This document shows, piece by piece, positions 26,883 through 35,494 of a stretch of DNA of 60,701 nt. The stretch is from Candidatus Zixiibacteriota bacterium (GTDB lineage Bacteria > Zixibacteria > MSB-5A5 > JAABVY01 > JAHJOQ01), in contig JAHJOQ010000105.1 in assembly GCA_018820315.1 (NCBI GenBank), positions 1 to 60,701 on the forward strand. Direction: 5' to 3'. The position numbers were made by a program, and so were the translations under genes. Each line of letters begins with the position of its first letter. Positions within the stretch are counted from its first letter, which is position 1. Below the pieces are notes generated by a model. It searched no databases and was not told the DNA's origin. It saw only the letters and a list, made by a program, of their open reading frames with translations.

Positions 26883-27508
26883 AGATGTGCCGGAATATTG
26901 TATTGGCGGTTATGTTCACTCTGCTGACGGTTGTCTCGTGTGGCAGAGAAGATGCACTAGAAGACTCAAATGTGTCCGCCAAGCTCAAACCTGGAAAGTC
27001 GCAAAGTACGGTCAACTCCTCCAGTGGGTCTGGGAAAGGTGTTCATGACGACAATCGTAACGGGAAGAGGGTGCCTTATATTGTCATCGACAGATATTGC
27101 AATCGGCTTTTTCTGCGCACGGCCGATTCCATCTTGCTTGATGCAGACTGCTCAACCGGATCAGGCGGCGAGTTGTTCGATAATGCGACCGGGCGCCGAT
27201 GGAAATTCGACACACCGAGCGGTGTCTTTACGGTGAGTTCAAAGCAGAAGAATCCGTGGTGGCGAAAACCGGACTGGGCGTTCATCGAAGAAGGAGAGCC
27301 GCCACCCAAATCCAATTCTGATCGGCTTGATGCAAATATGATGGGAGATTATGCTATCGGGTTTGGGGATGGATTTTTCATTCACGGGACCATTTACGAG
27401 CGCCTGATAGGCGTTGCAGTTACTCATGGCTGCGTCCGAATGGAAGCTGCAGATCTCAAGAAGCTATATGAAAAGGCCACAATCGGCACCAGGGTCTATG
27501 TATACTGA
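26879..27508 (+). CDS. L,D-transpeptidase lipoprotein (YkuD family), short form
   Basis: The protein has 209 residues. The signal ends in a lipobox-like V-V-S-C, followed by a Ser/Gly/Lys-rich linker and a YkuD domain. The catalytic motif is canonical: F-I-H-G-T near residue 168, then V-T-H-G-C-V-R-M with His183 and Cys185. ATG 26879 overlaps the stop of the preceding transpeptidase. Its stop overlaps the start of the following unknown gene by 11 nt, so the three are one translationally coupled unit. The two transpeptidases differ in anchor and active-site form, suggesting different acceptors. Confidence 0.87.
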   Translation: MKMCRNIVLAVMFTLLTVVSCGREDALEDSNVSAKLKPGKSQSTVNSSSGSGKGVHDDNRNGKRVPYIVIDRYCNRLFLRTADSILLDADCSTGSGGELFDNATGRRWKFDTPSGVFTVSSKQKNPWWRKPDWAFIEEGEPPPKSNSDRLDANMMGDYAIGFGDGFFIHGTIYERLIGVAVTHGCVRMEAADLKKLYEKATIGTRVYVY

Positions 27509-28199
27509 CAACCAAGAATCCGACTCGCGATTCAGATGGCTCGCAACTGGAGCGCCTCTTTTGATCCTGATTGGCATAATGTACCTGAGCGCAGAAGGTC
27601 CCAGCTTAGTCGACTTGCGAGATACACGCGAAATCAGTTCAGCCGACAGCATTCGCCTTGGATACGGCTCAGCAGGTGAGGGCGAGGATCGTCGGAATCG
27701 GACGAATGGATCGGCTTCGCTTGCACTTGACTTCAATCGGAATAAGCTTCATATCAAAATGGGAAACGTGTTGCTACGAGACTGTGACATGCAAGTTCTG
27801 AGTGATAGCGCGGCTGCCGCAGCACTGCTCAAAGCTTGGCAGAAGGCAGACTCGCCGGATCGGGTAATAAGCCGGGTTCATCTCTTTTCGGCGGTTCCTG
27901 TTTTGCCTCAAGCAGGATTGAATGCTATTTCAGAGACATTTGGCATGAGTGAGAAACTGGTGCAGCGCTATATTCCGGAGAACATGATGATTGAAACCGC
28001 CGGAGATGTGAGCATCTGGATTATCACTGATGCCGCTGGTGAATCGCTTTCCACGCTCGGAAATATCATAGAACATGTGCATCTGATATGGGAGCGATTG
28101 ACCGGCATGAAATCTGTCCGCATCCATCTCGCGGAATCCGACGCGATGTCAGTCTTCGGCCTCTGCCTTAATCATCCGAAGCTGATCATCGAAGGCTGA
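27498..28199 (+). CDS. Unknown single-pass membrane protein in the L,D-transpeptidase operon
   Basis: The protein has 233 residues and I do not recognise it. A TM helix at about residues 18-38 is followed by a soluble domain with a Ser/Gly/Arg-rich stretch (about 55-85) and a mixed alpha/beta region. The N-in topology would place the domain in the periplasm. Only a few Cys are present and no catalytic motif is visible. ATG 27498 has AGGG upstream and lies within the end of the transpeptidase gene, so it is probably a partner of those enzymes. Frames upstream of this ATG only shadow the transpeptidase. Confidence 0.6.
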   Translation: MYTDNQESDSRFRWLATGAPLLILIGIMYLSAEGPSLVDLRDTREISSADSIRLGYGSAGEGEDRRNRTNGSASLALDFNRNKLHIKMGNVLLRDCDMQVLSDSAAAAALLKAWQKADSPDRVISRVHLFSAVPVLPQAGLNAISETFGMSEKLVQRYIPENMMIETAGDVSIWIITDAAGESLSTLGNIIEHVHLIWERLTGMKSVRIHLAESDAMSVFGLCLNHPKLIIEG

Positions 28200-28375
28200 G
28201 GAGTGTCTGTTCAGTTCCGCTCACCGGCATTTTTGTCTTGCGCATATTGAATTCAGATGACACATTGCGGTTGGAAGACTGCTGAGTGCCCGAAAGGCTC
28301 ATTGACCAGACATCAAGGTATCAGAAAAAGGGTAAAGGCAGGAGGTGTGTTCTACATCAAAAAAGGAGGAGACAG

Positions 28376-28753
28376 ATGGATCCGAATCTGTTTCATGTCG
28401 ATTGGGGCAGGTTGTCAGAGGTGCTGATCGCAATAATTGTGCTTTCCTTTGTCATCGAACGCGCTCTGTCAGTGCTGTTCGAGTCGAGGTTCTTCATCAG
28501 CCGATTCAAAGAAAGAAGCCTTAAAGAACTCATAGCGTTCATCGTAGGAGCAGTTGTCTGCTGGTACTGGGATTTCGACGCGGTGAGCATGATCTTTCTG
28601 AGGGAGAATGTTACGGTCTGGGGTGCGATTATAACGGGTGCTGTTGTTGCGGGCGGAAGCAAGGCATCGATCAAACTGTTTCAGGACTTGATGAATGTGA
28701 AGAGTACCGCAGCCAGGGCTACCGATGTAGCAGCGAGTGGGAAGACACCGTAG
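28376..28753 (+). CDS. Small membrane protein, holin-like, unknown function
   Basis: The protein has 125 residues with three hydrophobic segments (about 14-30, 53-70 and 85-105) and a Gly/Ala-rich end block G-A-V-V-A-G-G-S-K-A-S-I-K-L-F-Q-D-L. The overall form recalls small holin-like or phage-type membrane proteins, but no phage genes are nearby. The start is fixed by a perfect ribosome binding site AAGGAGGAG 6 nt before ATG 28376. It lies between the transpeptidase operon and the secreted nuclease, in the same direction, so co-expression with the nuclease is possible. Confidence 0.6.
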   Translation: MDPNLFHVDWGRLSEVLIAIIVLSFVIERALSVLFESRFFISRFKERSLKELIAFIVGAVVCWYWDFDAVSMIFLRENVTVWGAIITGAVVAGGSKASIKLFQDLMNVKSTAARATDVAASGKTP

Positions 28754-28809
28754 TATCCTATTTGGAGCACATCATACAGAATGTGCACCAAGGAAAGGAG
28801 ATGAGCAGA

Positions 28810-29874
28810 ATGAAGTTGTCAATTGGCTTTGCCTCGCTAATGCTGCTGGCTCAGATCTTCGCGTCCACTGCAACTGCCGACTATCTCGAAGTGAGCAGAT
28901 CCGCAACGATCAGAGCAGAGCCCGTCAGCGGCTCACAGATCCTCGAGCGGGTTGGTGCGGGAACGGATCTGCAGCTATTGGATGAAGGAGAGCAGACCAA
29001 AGGCTATTATCACGTCCTGACAGTATCCCAGGGTCTACCTGGTTGGATCTACAGAACATTTGTCCGCCGCTACTACGGTGAGATTCCCATACCGGTCGAT
29101 GATGCGGAATTCACAGATCCCATGGTCGACAAGACATGCCGATTGACCACAGAGCAGAGGCAGTATGCACTGCGTCACTTGAGTGTCGGCAAGCCTCAAG
29201 CGGTCTACGAGCGAGTGCGTGAGGGGTATGTAGTTGGTCAGGATGCACGGCTCAAGATACCGCTGTGGGTGCAGTATCAACTGACCCGCGACGATTTGTA
29301 TGGGACAGTTGCGAGAGAGGAGGAGGCAGACTTTCGTCCCGATGCCTCGATCCCGTATGGCTACAGGGCCGAACCGCGCGACTATGAAGGCAGTGGATTT
29401 GATCAGGGACACATGACGCCAGCTGCCGATATGACTCGCAGCAACCGAGTGATGTCGGAGAGTTTCCTGCTCTCGAACATGGCACCGCAAGTCGGAGTGA
29501 ATTTCAACCGTCATATTTGGAGTTATCTCGAGAGTTCGGTCAGAGGTTGGGTGGAGCAGCGCGGCACGCTGACCATTATTACGGGACCGGTGTTCGAAGT
29601 AATATCGGACGGGTGCACTTACCGGGTGATCGGCGATGATCACGTTGCCGTTCCGACTCACTTCTTCAAGATTATAGTTGATGCGAACGATCCACTCAAT
29701 GTCGAAGCGCTTGCGTTCCTGATGCCGAATGAGCCTATTGTAGACAGAGATATTGGAGATTTCCTCACCTCGATAGATGAATTGGAGAATCTGACCGGGC
29801 TCGACTTCCTCACTGCTCTACCGACTCAGGTTCAACAGGAAGTGGAGTCGGAAGTCGCCGGGCAAATCTGGTAA
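28810..29874 (+). CDS. Secreted DNA/RNA non-specific endonuclease with N-terminal SH3 domain
   Basis: The protein has 354 residues. A signal peptide (to about A-T-A-D at residue 24) is followed by a bacterial SH3 domain (about 25-90, ending G-L-P-G-W-I-Y-R-T-F-V) and a NUC1 (Serratia nuclease-type) domain. The active-site block reads G-F-D-Q-G-H-M-T-P-A-A-D-M; the general-base His is kept, but the usual D-R-G-H has Gln for Arg. The metal-binding N is seen in N-x-x-P-Q-V-G-V-N-F-N. It should degrade DNA or RNA in the periplasm or outside. ATG 28810 is chosen since AAAGGAG lies 9 nt upstream; ATG 28801 overlaps the ribosome binding site. Confidence 0.85.
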   Translation: MKLSIGFASLMLLAQIFASTATADYLEVSRSATIRAEPVSGSQILERVGAGTDLQLLDEGEQTKGYYHVLTVSQGLPGWIYRTFVRRYYGEIPIPVDDAEFTDPMVDKTCRLTTEQRQYALRHLSVGKPQAVYERVREGYVVGQDARLKIPLWVQYQLTRDDLYGTVAREEEADFRPDASIPYGYRAEPRDYEGSGFDQGHMTPAADMTRSNRVMSESFLLSNMAPQVGVNFNRHIWSYLESSVRGWVEQRGTLTIITGPVFEVISDGCTYRVIGDDHVAVPTHFFKIIVDANDPLNVEALAFLMPNEPIVDRDIGDFLTSIDELENLTGLDFLTALPTQVQQEVESEVAGQIW

Positions 29875-29999
29875 CTTGAAAGAACATCTCTGACTTTCTC
29901 AGCAGAGATAGTTGATATTCCGGAACCAGTCATAGCTTCTGGTGTTAAACAGGATGGAAGTAGTTGGCAATTAGATAACATTTACATCCTGGAGGAAGC

Positions 30000-30536
30000 A
30001 TGATTAGGAAATCTGCTCTACTTATCGTTCTCGTTCTGTTCGCGTTTTCATTGCCCGCAATGGCGTGTGACTTGGGCAAGTCCGGCGTGAAGACGACGAC
30101 CGCTGATGCAGATAAGGCGGCATGTTCTGCTACTACGATTGCTGATAAGGCCGCTTGCGATGGCGTCAAGGCTGGCAAGGCATCTGGTACTGATGCTATT
30201 GTCAGACAGGCGAATTTTGATGGCAAGCTTGTCTGCATGGGCTGTGATTTGAAGAAGGCCGATGGCGCTGGCGCAGCGTGCAGCGCCTATGGACACAAGT
30301 ATACCGTCAAGACCGCAGATGGACGTTACATCAATTTCCTCGAGAACAAGCAGTCTGAGGACCTTGTTAGTGGTGAGAAGTATCACAACCAGGACGTCAA
30401 GGTGCAGGGTGTCTTCTATGCAAATGCGAATCAGCTTGAAGTGAAGACATTTGAAGTCGATGGCAAGACGATGAGCTGGTGCGACCACTGCAAGGGTATG
30501 GATGCTTGCATGTATGGTAAGGCTGATACACAGTAA
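30000..30536 (+). CDS. Secreted Cys-rich protein of unknown function
   Basis: The protein has 178 residues. The signal ends at A-M-A-C near residue 23. An Ala/Asp/Lys-rich linker with single Cys residues leads to a globular part (about 67-150) beginning F-D-G-K-L-V-C-M-G-C-D-L and ending W-C-D-H-C-K-G-M-D-A-C-M. The C-x-x-C and C-x-x-C-x(5)-C pairs suggest metal or thiol chemistry. The middle resembles secreted proteins with an OB-like beta fold that carry C-x-x-C-D-L-K motifs; the role is unknown. ATG 30000 has TGGAGGA 5 nt upstream and a terminator follows directly, so it is monocistronic. Confidence 0.7.
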   Translation: MIRKSALLIVLVLFAFSLPAMACDLGKSGVKTTTADADKAACSATTIADKAACDGVKAGKASGTDAIVRQANFDGKLVCMGCDLKKADGAGAACSAYGHKYTVKTADGRYINFLENKQSEDLVSGEKYHNQDVKVQGVFYANANQLEVKTFEVDGKTMSWCDHCKGMDACMYGKADTQ

Positions 30537-30570
30537 AGCGATCTCACACTTTCTTGAATAGTCAAATGAA

Positions 30571-30593
30571 GAGCCCGCCACATTGGCGGGCTC
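30571..30593. terminator. Intrinsic terminator
   Basis: GAGCCCGCCA, loop CAT, TGGCGGGCTC: a 10-bp perfect stem followed by TCTTACTT, 34 nt after the Cys-rich protein stop. Confidence 0.8.
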
Positions 30594-30685
30594 TCTTACT
30601 TCGAATCCGTACTCTCAGACCCGCAAATCGAATGGTCAGACAGATGTATTTGTTGCTTTTCTTCAGATAACGCTTAGAATCAGAT

Positions 30686-30713
30686 TTGTCGCAGCTTATA
30701 ATCTGAGTATGAT
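30686..30713 (+). promoter_or_regulatory. Candidate promoter for rho
   Basis: TTGTCG (30686-30691), 16 nt, TATGAT (30708-30713). A TATAAT at 30697-30702 is an alternative -10 without a clear -35. It lies 60 nt before the rho start codon. Confidence 0.4.
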
Positions 30714-30772
30714 CCAATCGTAAGGTGACCTTACCTGAGAAACATCAACTCATGTAGTGAGGATATTCCGAC

Positions 30773-31882
30773 ATGAATGACATCGTAGAAGGAGTCTTGA
30801 AGATCGGCAAGAAGGGTGACGGGGAATTGCGTGATTTTGCGCGGTCACTCCAGCCCGGCCCGGATGACACTATTGTACCATCTGATATAATCAGAAAATA
30901 TAATCTCCCCGAGGGAGCGGCAGTTGCCGGTCCGTGCAAAACTGTGAGAAAGCGGAATGTGATTGCTGACGTGAACACTGTCTGCTGTCTCGCACCCGAT
31001 GAGTTCGCCAAACGTCCTTCATATCAGTCGCTGATTGCTATTGATCCGTGTGAGCGCTTCGACTTGTCGGTCACAGGCGATGTCAGTATGAGAATCATCG
31101 ATCTGGTTGCGCCAATCGGCAAGGGAACACGCGGGATGATTGTGTCGCCACCTAAGGCCGGTAAGACAATGCTTCTTGAGAAAATGACCCAGTCAATCAG
31201 AGTCGGCAATCCTGACACAAGAATTATCGTATTGTTGATAGACGAACGCCCGGAGGAGGTGACGTGGTTCCGTCGTGCGGTCGATGCCGAGGTGCTCGCA
31301 AGCACCAGCGATCAAAGCATCGAAGAGCAGACCGATTTGGCGGAACTTGTGCTTGCGCACATCCGCACTGAACTCGAATGTGGTCATGATGTGGTTGTGT
31401 TCGTCGACAGTCTTACGCGCATGGGGAGGGCGTTCAATCAGAAGACTCCCGACAGGAAGACAAAGAACAGGATTATGTCTGGTGGCCTCGGCGCACGCGC
31501 GATGGAAATCCCGCGCCGCTTCTTCGGACTCGCTCGCAATATCGAGAATGGCGGCTCTGTGACGATAATCGCGACTGCTCTGGTCGATACCGGTTCGCGG
31601 ATGGATCAGCTCATATTCGAAGAGTTCAAGGGGACCGGCAACAGCGAGCTTGTTCTCGACCGGACTCTTGCCGATGCTCGGATATTTCCCGCGATCAATT
31701 TGCTCGAAAGCGGAACGCGCAAAGAGGAGCGCCTCTACGGTCCCGATGATATCACCGGCATCACGATGCTGCGCCGCACGCTCGCAGATCGACGACCCAA
31801 AGAGATCATGACCTATATGCTCGATCTGGTCAACGAGTATCCAACAAATAAAGAGTTGTTAGCCAGTCTGGCAAAGGCGTAG
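30773..31882 (+). CDS. rho: Divergent transcription termination factor Rho
   Basis: The protein has 369 residues, about 50 shorter than E. coli Rho; the N-terminal helical Rho_N domain is missing. The RNA-binding OB domain is residues about 5-75, and the ATPase part carries P-P-K-A-G-K-T-M-L-L (Walker A), D-E-R-P-E-E-V-T, V-F-V-D-S-L-T-R (Walker B), an S-G-G-L Q-loop region and G-T-R-K-E-E-R-L. The hexameric helicase core looks intact. In the OB domain, however, the conserved G-F-G-F-L-R reads G-D-G-E-L-R, so both aromatic residues that stack on RNA are acidic. It could be a second, specialised Rho or a lineage variant. It is convergent with the mop gene. Confidence 0.88.
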   Translation: MNDIVEGVLKIGKKGDGELRDFARSLQPGPDDTIVPSDIIRKYNLPEGAAVAGPCKTVRKRNVIADVNTVCCLAPDEFAKRPSYQSLIAIDPCERFDLSVTGDVSMRIIDLVAPIGKGTRGMIVSPPKAGKTMLLEKMTQSIRVGNPDTRIIVLLIDERPEEVTWFRRAVDAEVLASTSDQSIEEQTDLAELVLAHIRTELECGHDVVVFVDSLTRMGRAFNQKTPDRKTKNRIMSGGLGARAMEIPRRFFGLARNIENGGSVTIIATALVDTGSRMDQLIFEEFKGTGNSELVLDRTLADARIFPAINLLESGTRKEERLYGPDDITGITMLRRTLADRRPKEIMTYMLDLVNEYPTNKELLASLAKA

Positions 31883-31945
31883 GTTTCCACTCACCAGATG
31901 CCCCTGACATCTGTCCGGGATTCATCGAAACAGGCTTTTAACTCG

Positions 31946-31968
31946 GACGAATGCCCTGGGCATCCGTC
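31946..31968. terminator. Hairpin between convergent rho and mop
   Basis: GACG-A-ATGCC, loop CTG, GGCAT-C-CGTC: a 9-bp stem with one A/C mismatch and no T tract. Possible weak terminator. Confidence 0.35.
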
Positions 31969-31992
31969 AGTTGTATACAGAAATCTGGATTG

Positions 31993-32202
31993 CTATTCTT
32001 TTACCAGCAGCACATTGACTGCTTTGACGACGACTTTGACCGTGTCGCCCTCTTTGATGCCGAGTTCCTCCAATGAATCGACAGTGATGACAGAGCTCAT
32101 CATTGACTTCGCGGGAATTTGAAGCTTGATCTGGCTCATCACGCCCCCCTTCTTGATCTCTACGACCTTGCCCTGCAACTGATTCCTTGCACCGTACTTC
32201 AC
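31993..32202 (-). CDS. Molbindin-type molybdate-binding protein (single TOBE/Mop domain)
   Basis: The protein has 69 residues and is a single Mop domain: A-R-N-Q-L-Q-G-K-V-V-E-I-K-K-G at the start, S-V-I-T-V-D-S-L-E-E-L-G-I-K-E-G-D-T-V-K-V-V-V-K-A-V-N-V in the second half. Mop proteins assemble to hexamers that store or buffer molybdate in the cytoplasm. The start is GTG 32202, fixed by AAGGAGGG 6 nt upstream; the longer open frame has no such site. It follows the EF-G gene on the same strand by 123 nt. No molybdoenzyme is in the window. Confidence 0.85.
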   Translation of the reverse strand: MKYGARNQLQGKVVEIKKGGVMSQIKLQIPAKSMMSSVITVDSLEELGIKEGDTVKVVVKAVNVLLVKE

Positions 32203-32325
32203 GTCATCCCTCCTTGGCTTTTGAACAAATGGCACTAGACTTTGGCAGGCTTCGGGGAATCCTGCCCTTCGATTACGACATATTGTGGTCAGTGTACATG
32301 GTCGCATACCGACACGTCGAATATA

Positions 32326-34407
32326 CTACTTCTTAGCGAGTTTTTCGCGTTTGTCTGCAATAACTTTCTCTTCGATGTTCTTCGGCAGGGGTGAATACTT
32401 CAGGAATTCCATCGAATAGCTTGCGCGCCCACTCGACACGGTCCTCAAGGCGGAAGCATACCCGAACATCTCCATCAGTGGAACGGTACCGTTGACTTTC
32501 TGCGAGCCTTTTCGGAATCGCCGCATATTCTCGACTTTGCCACGTCTGCGGTTGATGTCGCCAATGATATCACCGAGATATTCATCGGGGGTGTTGATCT
32601 CGAGTTTCATGATCGGTTCAAGGAGATGCGGTGCAGCTTTGTGGACGACATCTTTCATCGCCAGCTCGGTACAGATTCTGAAAGCCATCTCGCTCGAATC
32701 AACCGAATGAGAGCTTCCATCGATTAGCACAAATCTCACATCCACCATCGGGTAACCGGCAAGCAGCCCATCTTCGATGACCTTGCGGAATCCCTTCTGG
32801 ACAGCAGGTATGAATTCAATCGGGATATTTCCGCCCTTGACGAGATTCGTGAATTCGATCCCTCCCCCGGAATTTGGCTCAATCCTGAAATCAATGTGTG
32901 CGAACTGTCCCTTACCGCCGGTCTGCTTCTTATATTTGTAATCGTGCCGCACTTCGCGGCCGATAGTCTCACGAAATGCCACTGCAGGCTCACCGACGAC
33001 GACTTCGACCGAGTGTTCGGTCCGTAGGCGGTCGACTATTACTTCGAGATGCAATTCTCCCATGCCGGAAATGATAGTCTCCTCGGTTTCATCGTCAAAC
33101 CGAACCTTAAACGATGGGTCTTCAAGCGCGAGTTTGTTGAGAGCGATCGATAGCTTGTCCCGCTCCTTAGCACTGGGCGGATCGATTTTCATGTCGAGGA
33201 CAGTCTCGGGATAGAATATATTCTCGAGCAGGATTGACTTCTCTTCGCTGCAGAGGGTATCCCCGGTCGAGGTGTATTTCAATCCTATCAGAGCGCCTAT
33301 GTCACCGGCTCTGAGCGCCGGAAGTTCCTCACGGTCCTTGGCATGGACACGCATGATCCTTCCAATTCGCTCACGCTTGTTTCTGGTCGAGTTCTGGATG
33401 TAGCTGCCGGCCTTCAACTCACCTGAATACACGCGAATGAACGTCTGCTGGCCGACATATGCATCGTTGATGATCTTAAATGCGAGAGCAGAGAATGGCT
33501 CGGTGTAGGATGGCTTCCTCGATATCGTAATCTCAGAGTTTTCGACATCGACGCCGCTCACTATTCCTCGGTCAACAGGCGACGGTAAATAGTCCACCAC
33601 AGCATCGAGTAGAAGCTGCACACCTTTGTTCTTGAAAGCGGCACCACAGAACACCGGCGTGATGCATAAGCTGAGAACGGCCCGTCTGGCCGAGGATTTG
33701 ATTTCATCTGCGGTGATTTCGTCTCCATCGAGATATTTTTCCATCAATGCATCATCGAACTCGGCGAGCTTCTCAACAAGTTTCTCGCGATGCCTAATTG
33801 CAGACTCCAGGAACTCGGGAGGAATCTCCGATATCTGTCGTTCAAGTTCCAGATACGTGATCAGTTTCATGGTGACCAGATCGACAATACCGGAGAACTT
33901 CTCTTCCGATCCTGTAGGCAATTGAAACAGCAGAGCGTTTGCTCCCAACATTTCGTCCATCTGCTCAACAGTTTGAAACAGATCGGCTCCCTGACGATCC
34001 ATCTTGTTAATGAAAGCAATCCGGGGCACTTTGTATCGATCTGCCTGATGCCACACTGTCTCGCTCTGAGGCTCGACTCCACCGACGGCGCAAAACACCA
34101 TGACGATACCATCGAGAATGCGCAATGACCGCTCAACTTCAAGCGTGAAATCTATGTGGCCGGGTGTGTCTATAATATTTATCTGATGATTGTTCCACTC
34201 GGTGGTGATGGCTGCTGAGGAGATCGTAATTCCGCGCTCCTGCTCCTGTTTCATGAAATCCATCACAGCCTGTCCGTCATGGACTTCGCCGATCTTGCGA
34301 GTTCTTCCGGTGAAAAACAGGATTCGCTCGGTTGTGGTTGTTTTCCCTGCGTCGATGTGCGCAACAATCCCGATATTACGAATTTTCTGTAGCGTCGAAT
34401 ATTCCAT
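32326..34407 (-). CDS. fusA: Elongation factor G (stand-alone EF-G-like GTPase)
   Basis: The protein has 693 residues, full length for EF-G. GTPase motifs: [13 protein letters not shown] (G1), G-I-T-I (switch I Thr), D-T-P-G-H (G3) and N-K-M-D (G4). Domains II to V follow, with [13 protein letters not shown] in domain IV. It catalyses ribosomal translocation or, in some paralogues, recycling. It is not next to rpsL, rpsG or tuf, and domain IV ends in a lineage-specific way, so it may be a second copy (EF-G2). ATG 34407 is chosen with GGAG 9 nt upstream; a TTG five codons earlier is possible. Promoter at 34436-34463. Confidence 0.9.
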   Translation of the reverse strand: MEYSTLQKIRNIGIVAHIDAGKTTTTERILFFTGRTRKIGEVHDGQAVMDFMKQEQERGITISSAAITTEWNNHQINIIDTPGHIDFTLEVERSLRILDGIVMVFCAVGGVEPQSETVWHQADRYKVPRIAFINKMDRQGADLFQTVEQMDEMLGANALLFQLPTGSEEKFSGIVDLVTMKLITYLELERQISEIPPEFLESAIRHREKLVEKLAEFDDALMEKYLDGDEITADEIKSSARRAVLSLCITPVFCGAAFKNKGVQLLLDAVVDYLPSPVDRGIVSGVDVENSEITISRKPSYTEPFSALAFKIINDAYVGQQTFIRVYSGELKAGSYIQNSTRNKRERIGRIMRVHAKDREELPALRAGDIGALIGLKYTSTGDTLCSEEKSILLENIFYPETVLDMKIDPPSAKERDKLSIALNKLALEDPSFKVRFDDETEETIISGMGELHLEVIVDRLRTEHSVEVVVGEPAVAFRETIGREVRHDYKYKKQTGGKGQFAHIDFRIEPNSGGGIEFTNLVKGGNIPIEFIPAVQKGFRKVIEDGLLAGYPMVDVRFVLIDGSSHSVDSSEMAFRICTELAMKDVVHKAAPHLLEPIMKLEINTPDEYLGDIIGDINRRRGKVENMRRFRKGSQKVNGTVPLMEMFGYASALRTVSSGRASYSMEFLKYSPLPKNIEEKVIADKREKLAKK

Positions 34408-34435
34408 ACATAATTTCTCCAATTAAAGGCCGCCC

Positions 34436-34463
34436 AATATATCGAATATCCACTGTAAGTCAA
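34436..34463 (-). promoter_or_regulatory. Sigma-70-type promoter for the EF-G gene
   Basis: On the minus strand TTGACT (34458-34463 complement), 16 nt, TATATT (34436-34441 complement). It lies 29 nt before the EF-G start codon. Confidence 0.65.
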
Positions 34464-34718
34464 CGGATTTGTAAGAGTTCCCCAAAGTGAACGCTTTTTG
34501 TGATCTGCCAGCACATACTTTCGACCGCCACATCGGTATATCCGTTACTCTGAATCTCGTTTCAGTAGCGGTGATTCAGTGTCGCAATTATCAGAAACAC
34601 AACTCCAGCGTGCTAAGTCATGATTGCATTGTGGCTTGCGTGGGAATGTCGAGATCTGTGGAAAACATCAGCACTCGAGCGGAGAAACAATATTCGACGA
34701 TTTATGTTATATGGGCGC

Positions 34719-34859
34719 GTTGAAAAACCCCGGCAGTCGTCACTGCGAGCGAAGCGTGGCAGTCTTGCTGTCTCACCACGGTGTTGCTTCTCATAGAGAT
34801 CGCCACGTCGCTCCGCTCCTCGCGATGACGAGGTTTGACGCGCTCTGTAGTTTTCCAAC
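34719..34859. repeat. Palindromic MITE-like element with nested inverted repeats
   Basis: The outer ends GTTGAAAAAC (34719-34728) and GTTTTCCAAC (34850-34859) are imperfect inverted copies. The inner arms start GTCACTGCGAGCGAAGCG (from 34739) and, read from the other end, GTCATCGCGAGGAGCGGAGC (complement of 34829 upward). The GTCA-yy-GCGAG-CGAAGCG arm resembles a non-coding dispersed hairpin repeat found in many copies in unrelated bacterial genomes. No gene lies inside. The stretch from 34464 to 34718 upstream of it shows nothing else I can name. Confidence 0.65.
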
Positions 34860-34918
34860 AAACCCCATAGGCCGGAGTGGCAGCAGAAAAAGCCACTTGA
34901 GAAGTTGGGAGATGTATT

Positions 34919-35494
34919 ATGAGTAGAAGAATGTCAAACATACCGCTTTTGTCCGTCGCTGTCTTGCTTTTTGGAGTGATTGTGTTTAGTATCATGCAGA
35001 GACCGCCGGAGGCTGTCCGTGCTGATATGGCTGGAGTCGCAGCCAACACCCCTATCGAGAAGGGTGCTGATATGTCAGGGAAGGTAGTGAAGTCCGATCA
35101 GGAATGGAAGTCGATCTTGACAGCCGATCAATACAGAATAACTCGTGAGAGGGGCACCGAGCCGGCGTTTACGGGTGAGTACAACAAGCACAAGGCAGGT
35201 GGTGTATATAAGTGTGTTTGTTGTGGCGAAGAACTATTCGATTCCAAAACGAAGTACGATTCCGGTTCAGGCTGGCCCAGCTTCTGGGCGCCGGCTTCTG
35301 AGAATGACATCAGCGAAGTGGCTGACAACAGCTACGGAATGACGCGAATCGAAATTACGTGCAGCAAATGCGGAGCTCATCTTGGCCATGTTTTCGATGA
35401 CGGACCTCAGCCGACCGGTCTGCGCTACTGCGTCAATTCAGCGTCACTGAAATTCGATGATCGCGAAGAACCACAAGGAGGGGAAAATGAATGA
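34919..35494 (+). CDS. msrB: Membrane-anchored peptide methionine-R-sulfoxide reductase MsrB
   Basis: The protein has 191 residues. A TM or signal segment (about 8-26) is followed by a linker and the MsrB domain. Zinc sites are C-V-C-C-G-E-E-L-F and C-S-K-C-G-A-H-L-G. The blocks S-G-S-G-W-P-S-F-W and [11 protein letters not shown] are present, the latter with the catalytic Cys. It reduces methionine-R-sulfoxide in exported or membrane proteins. GGGAG lies 8 nt before ATG 34919. Its last 8 nt overlap the next gene, so MsrB is co-translated with an exported hydrolase. Confidence 0.93.
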   Translation: MSRRMSNIPLLSVAVLLFGVIVFSIMQRPPEAVRADMAGVAANTPIEKGADMSGKVVKSDQEWKSILTADQYRITRERGTEPAFTGEYNKHKAGGVYKCVCCGEELFDSKTKYDSGSGWPSFWAPASENDISEVADNSYGMTRIEITCSKCGAHLGHVFDDGPQPTGLRYCVNSASLKFDDREEPQGGENE

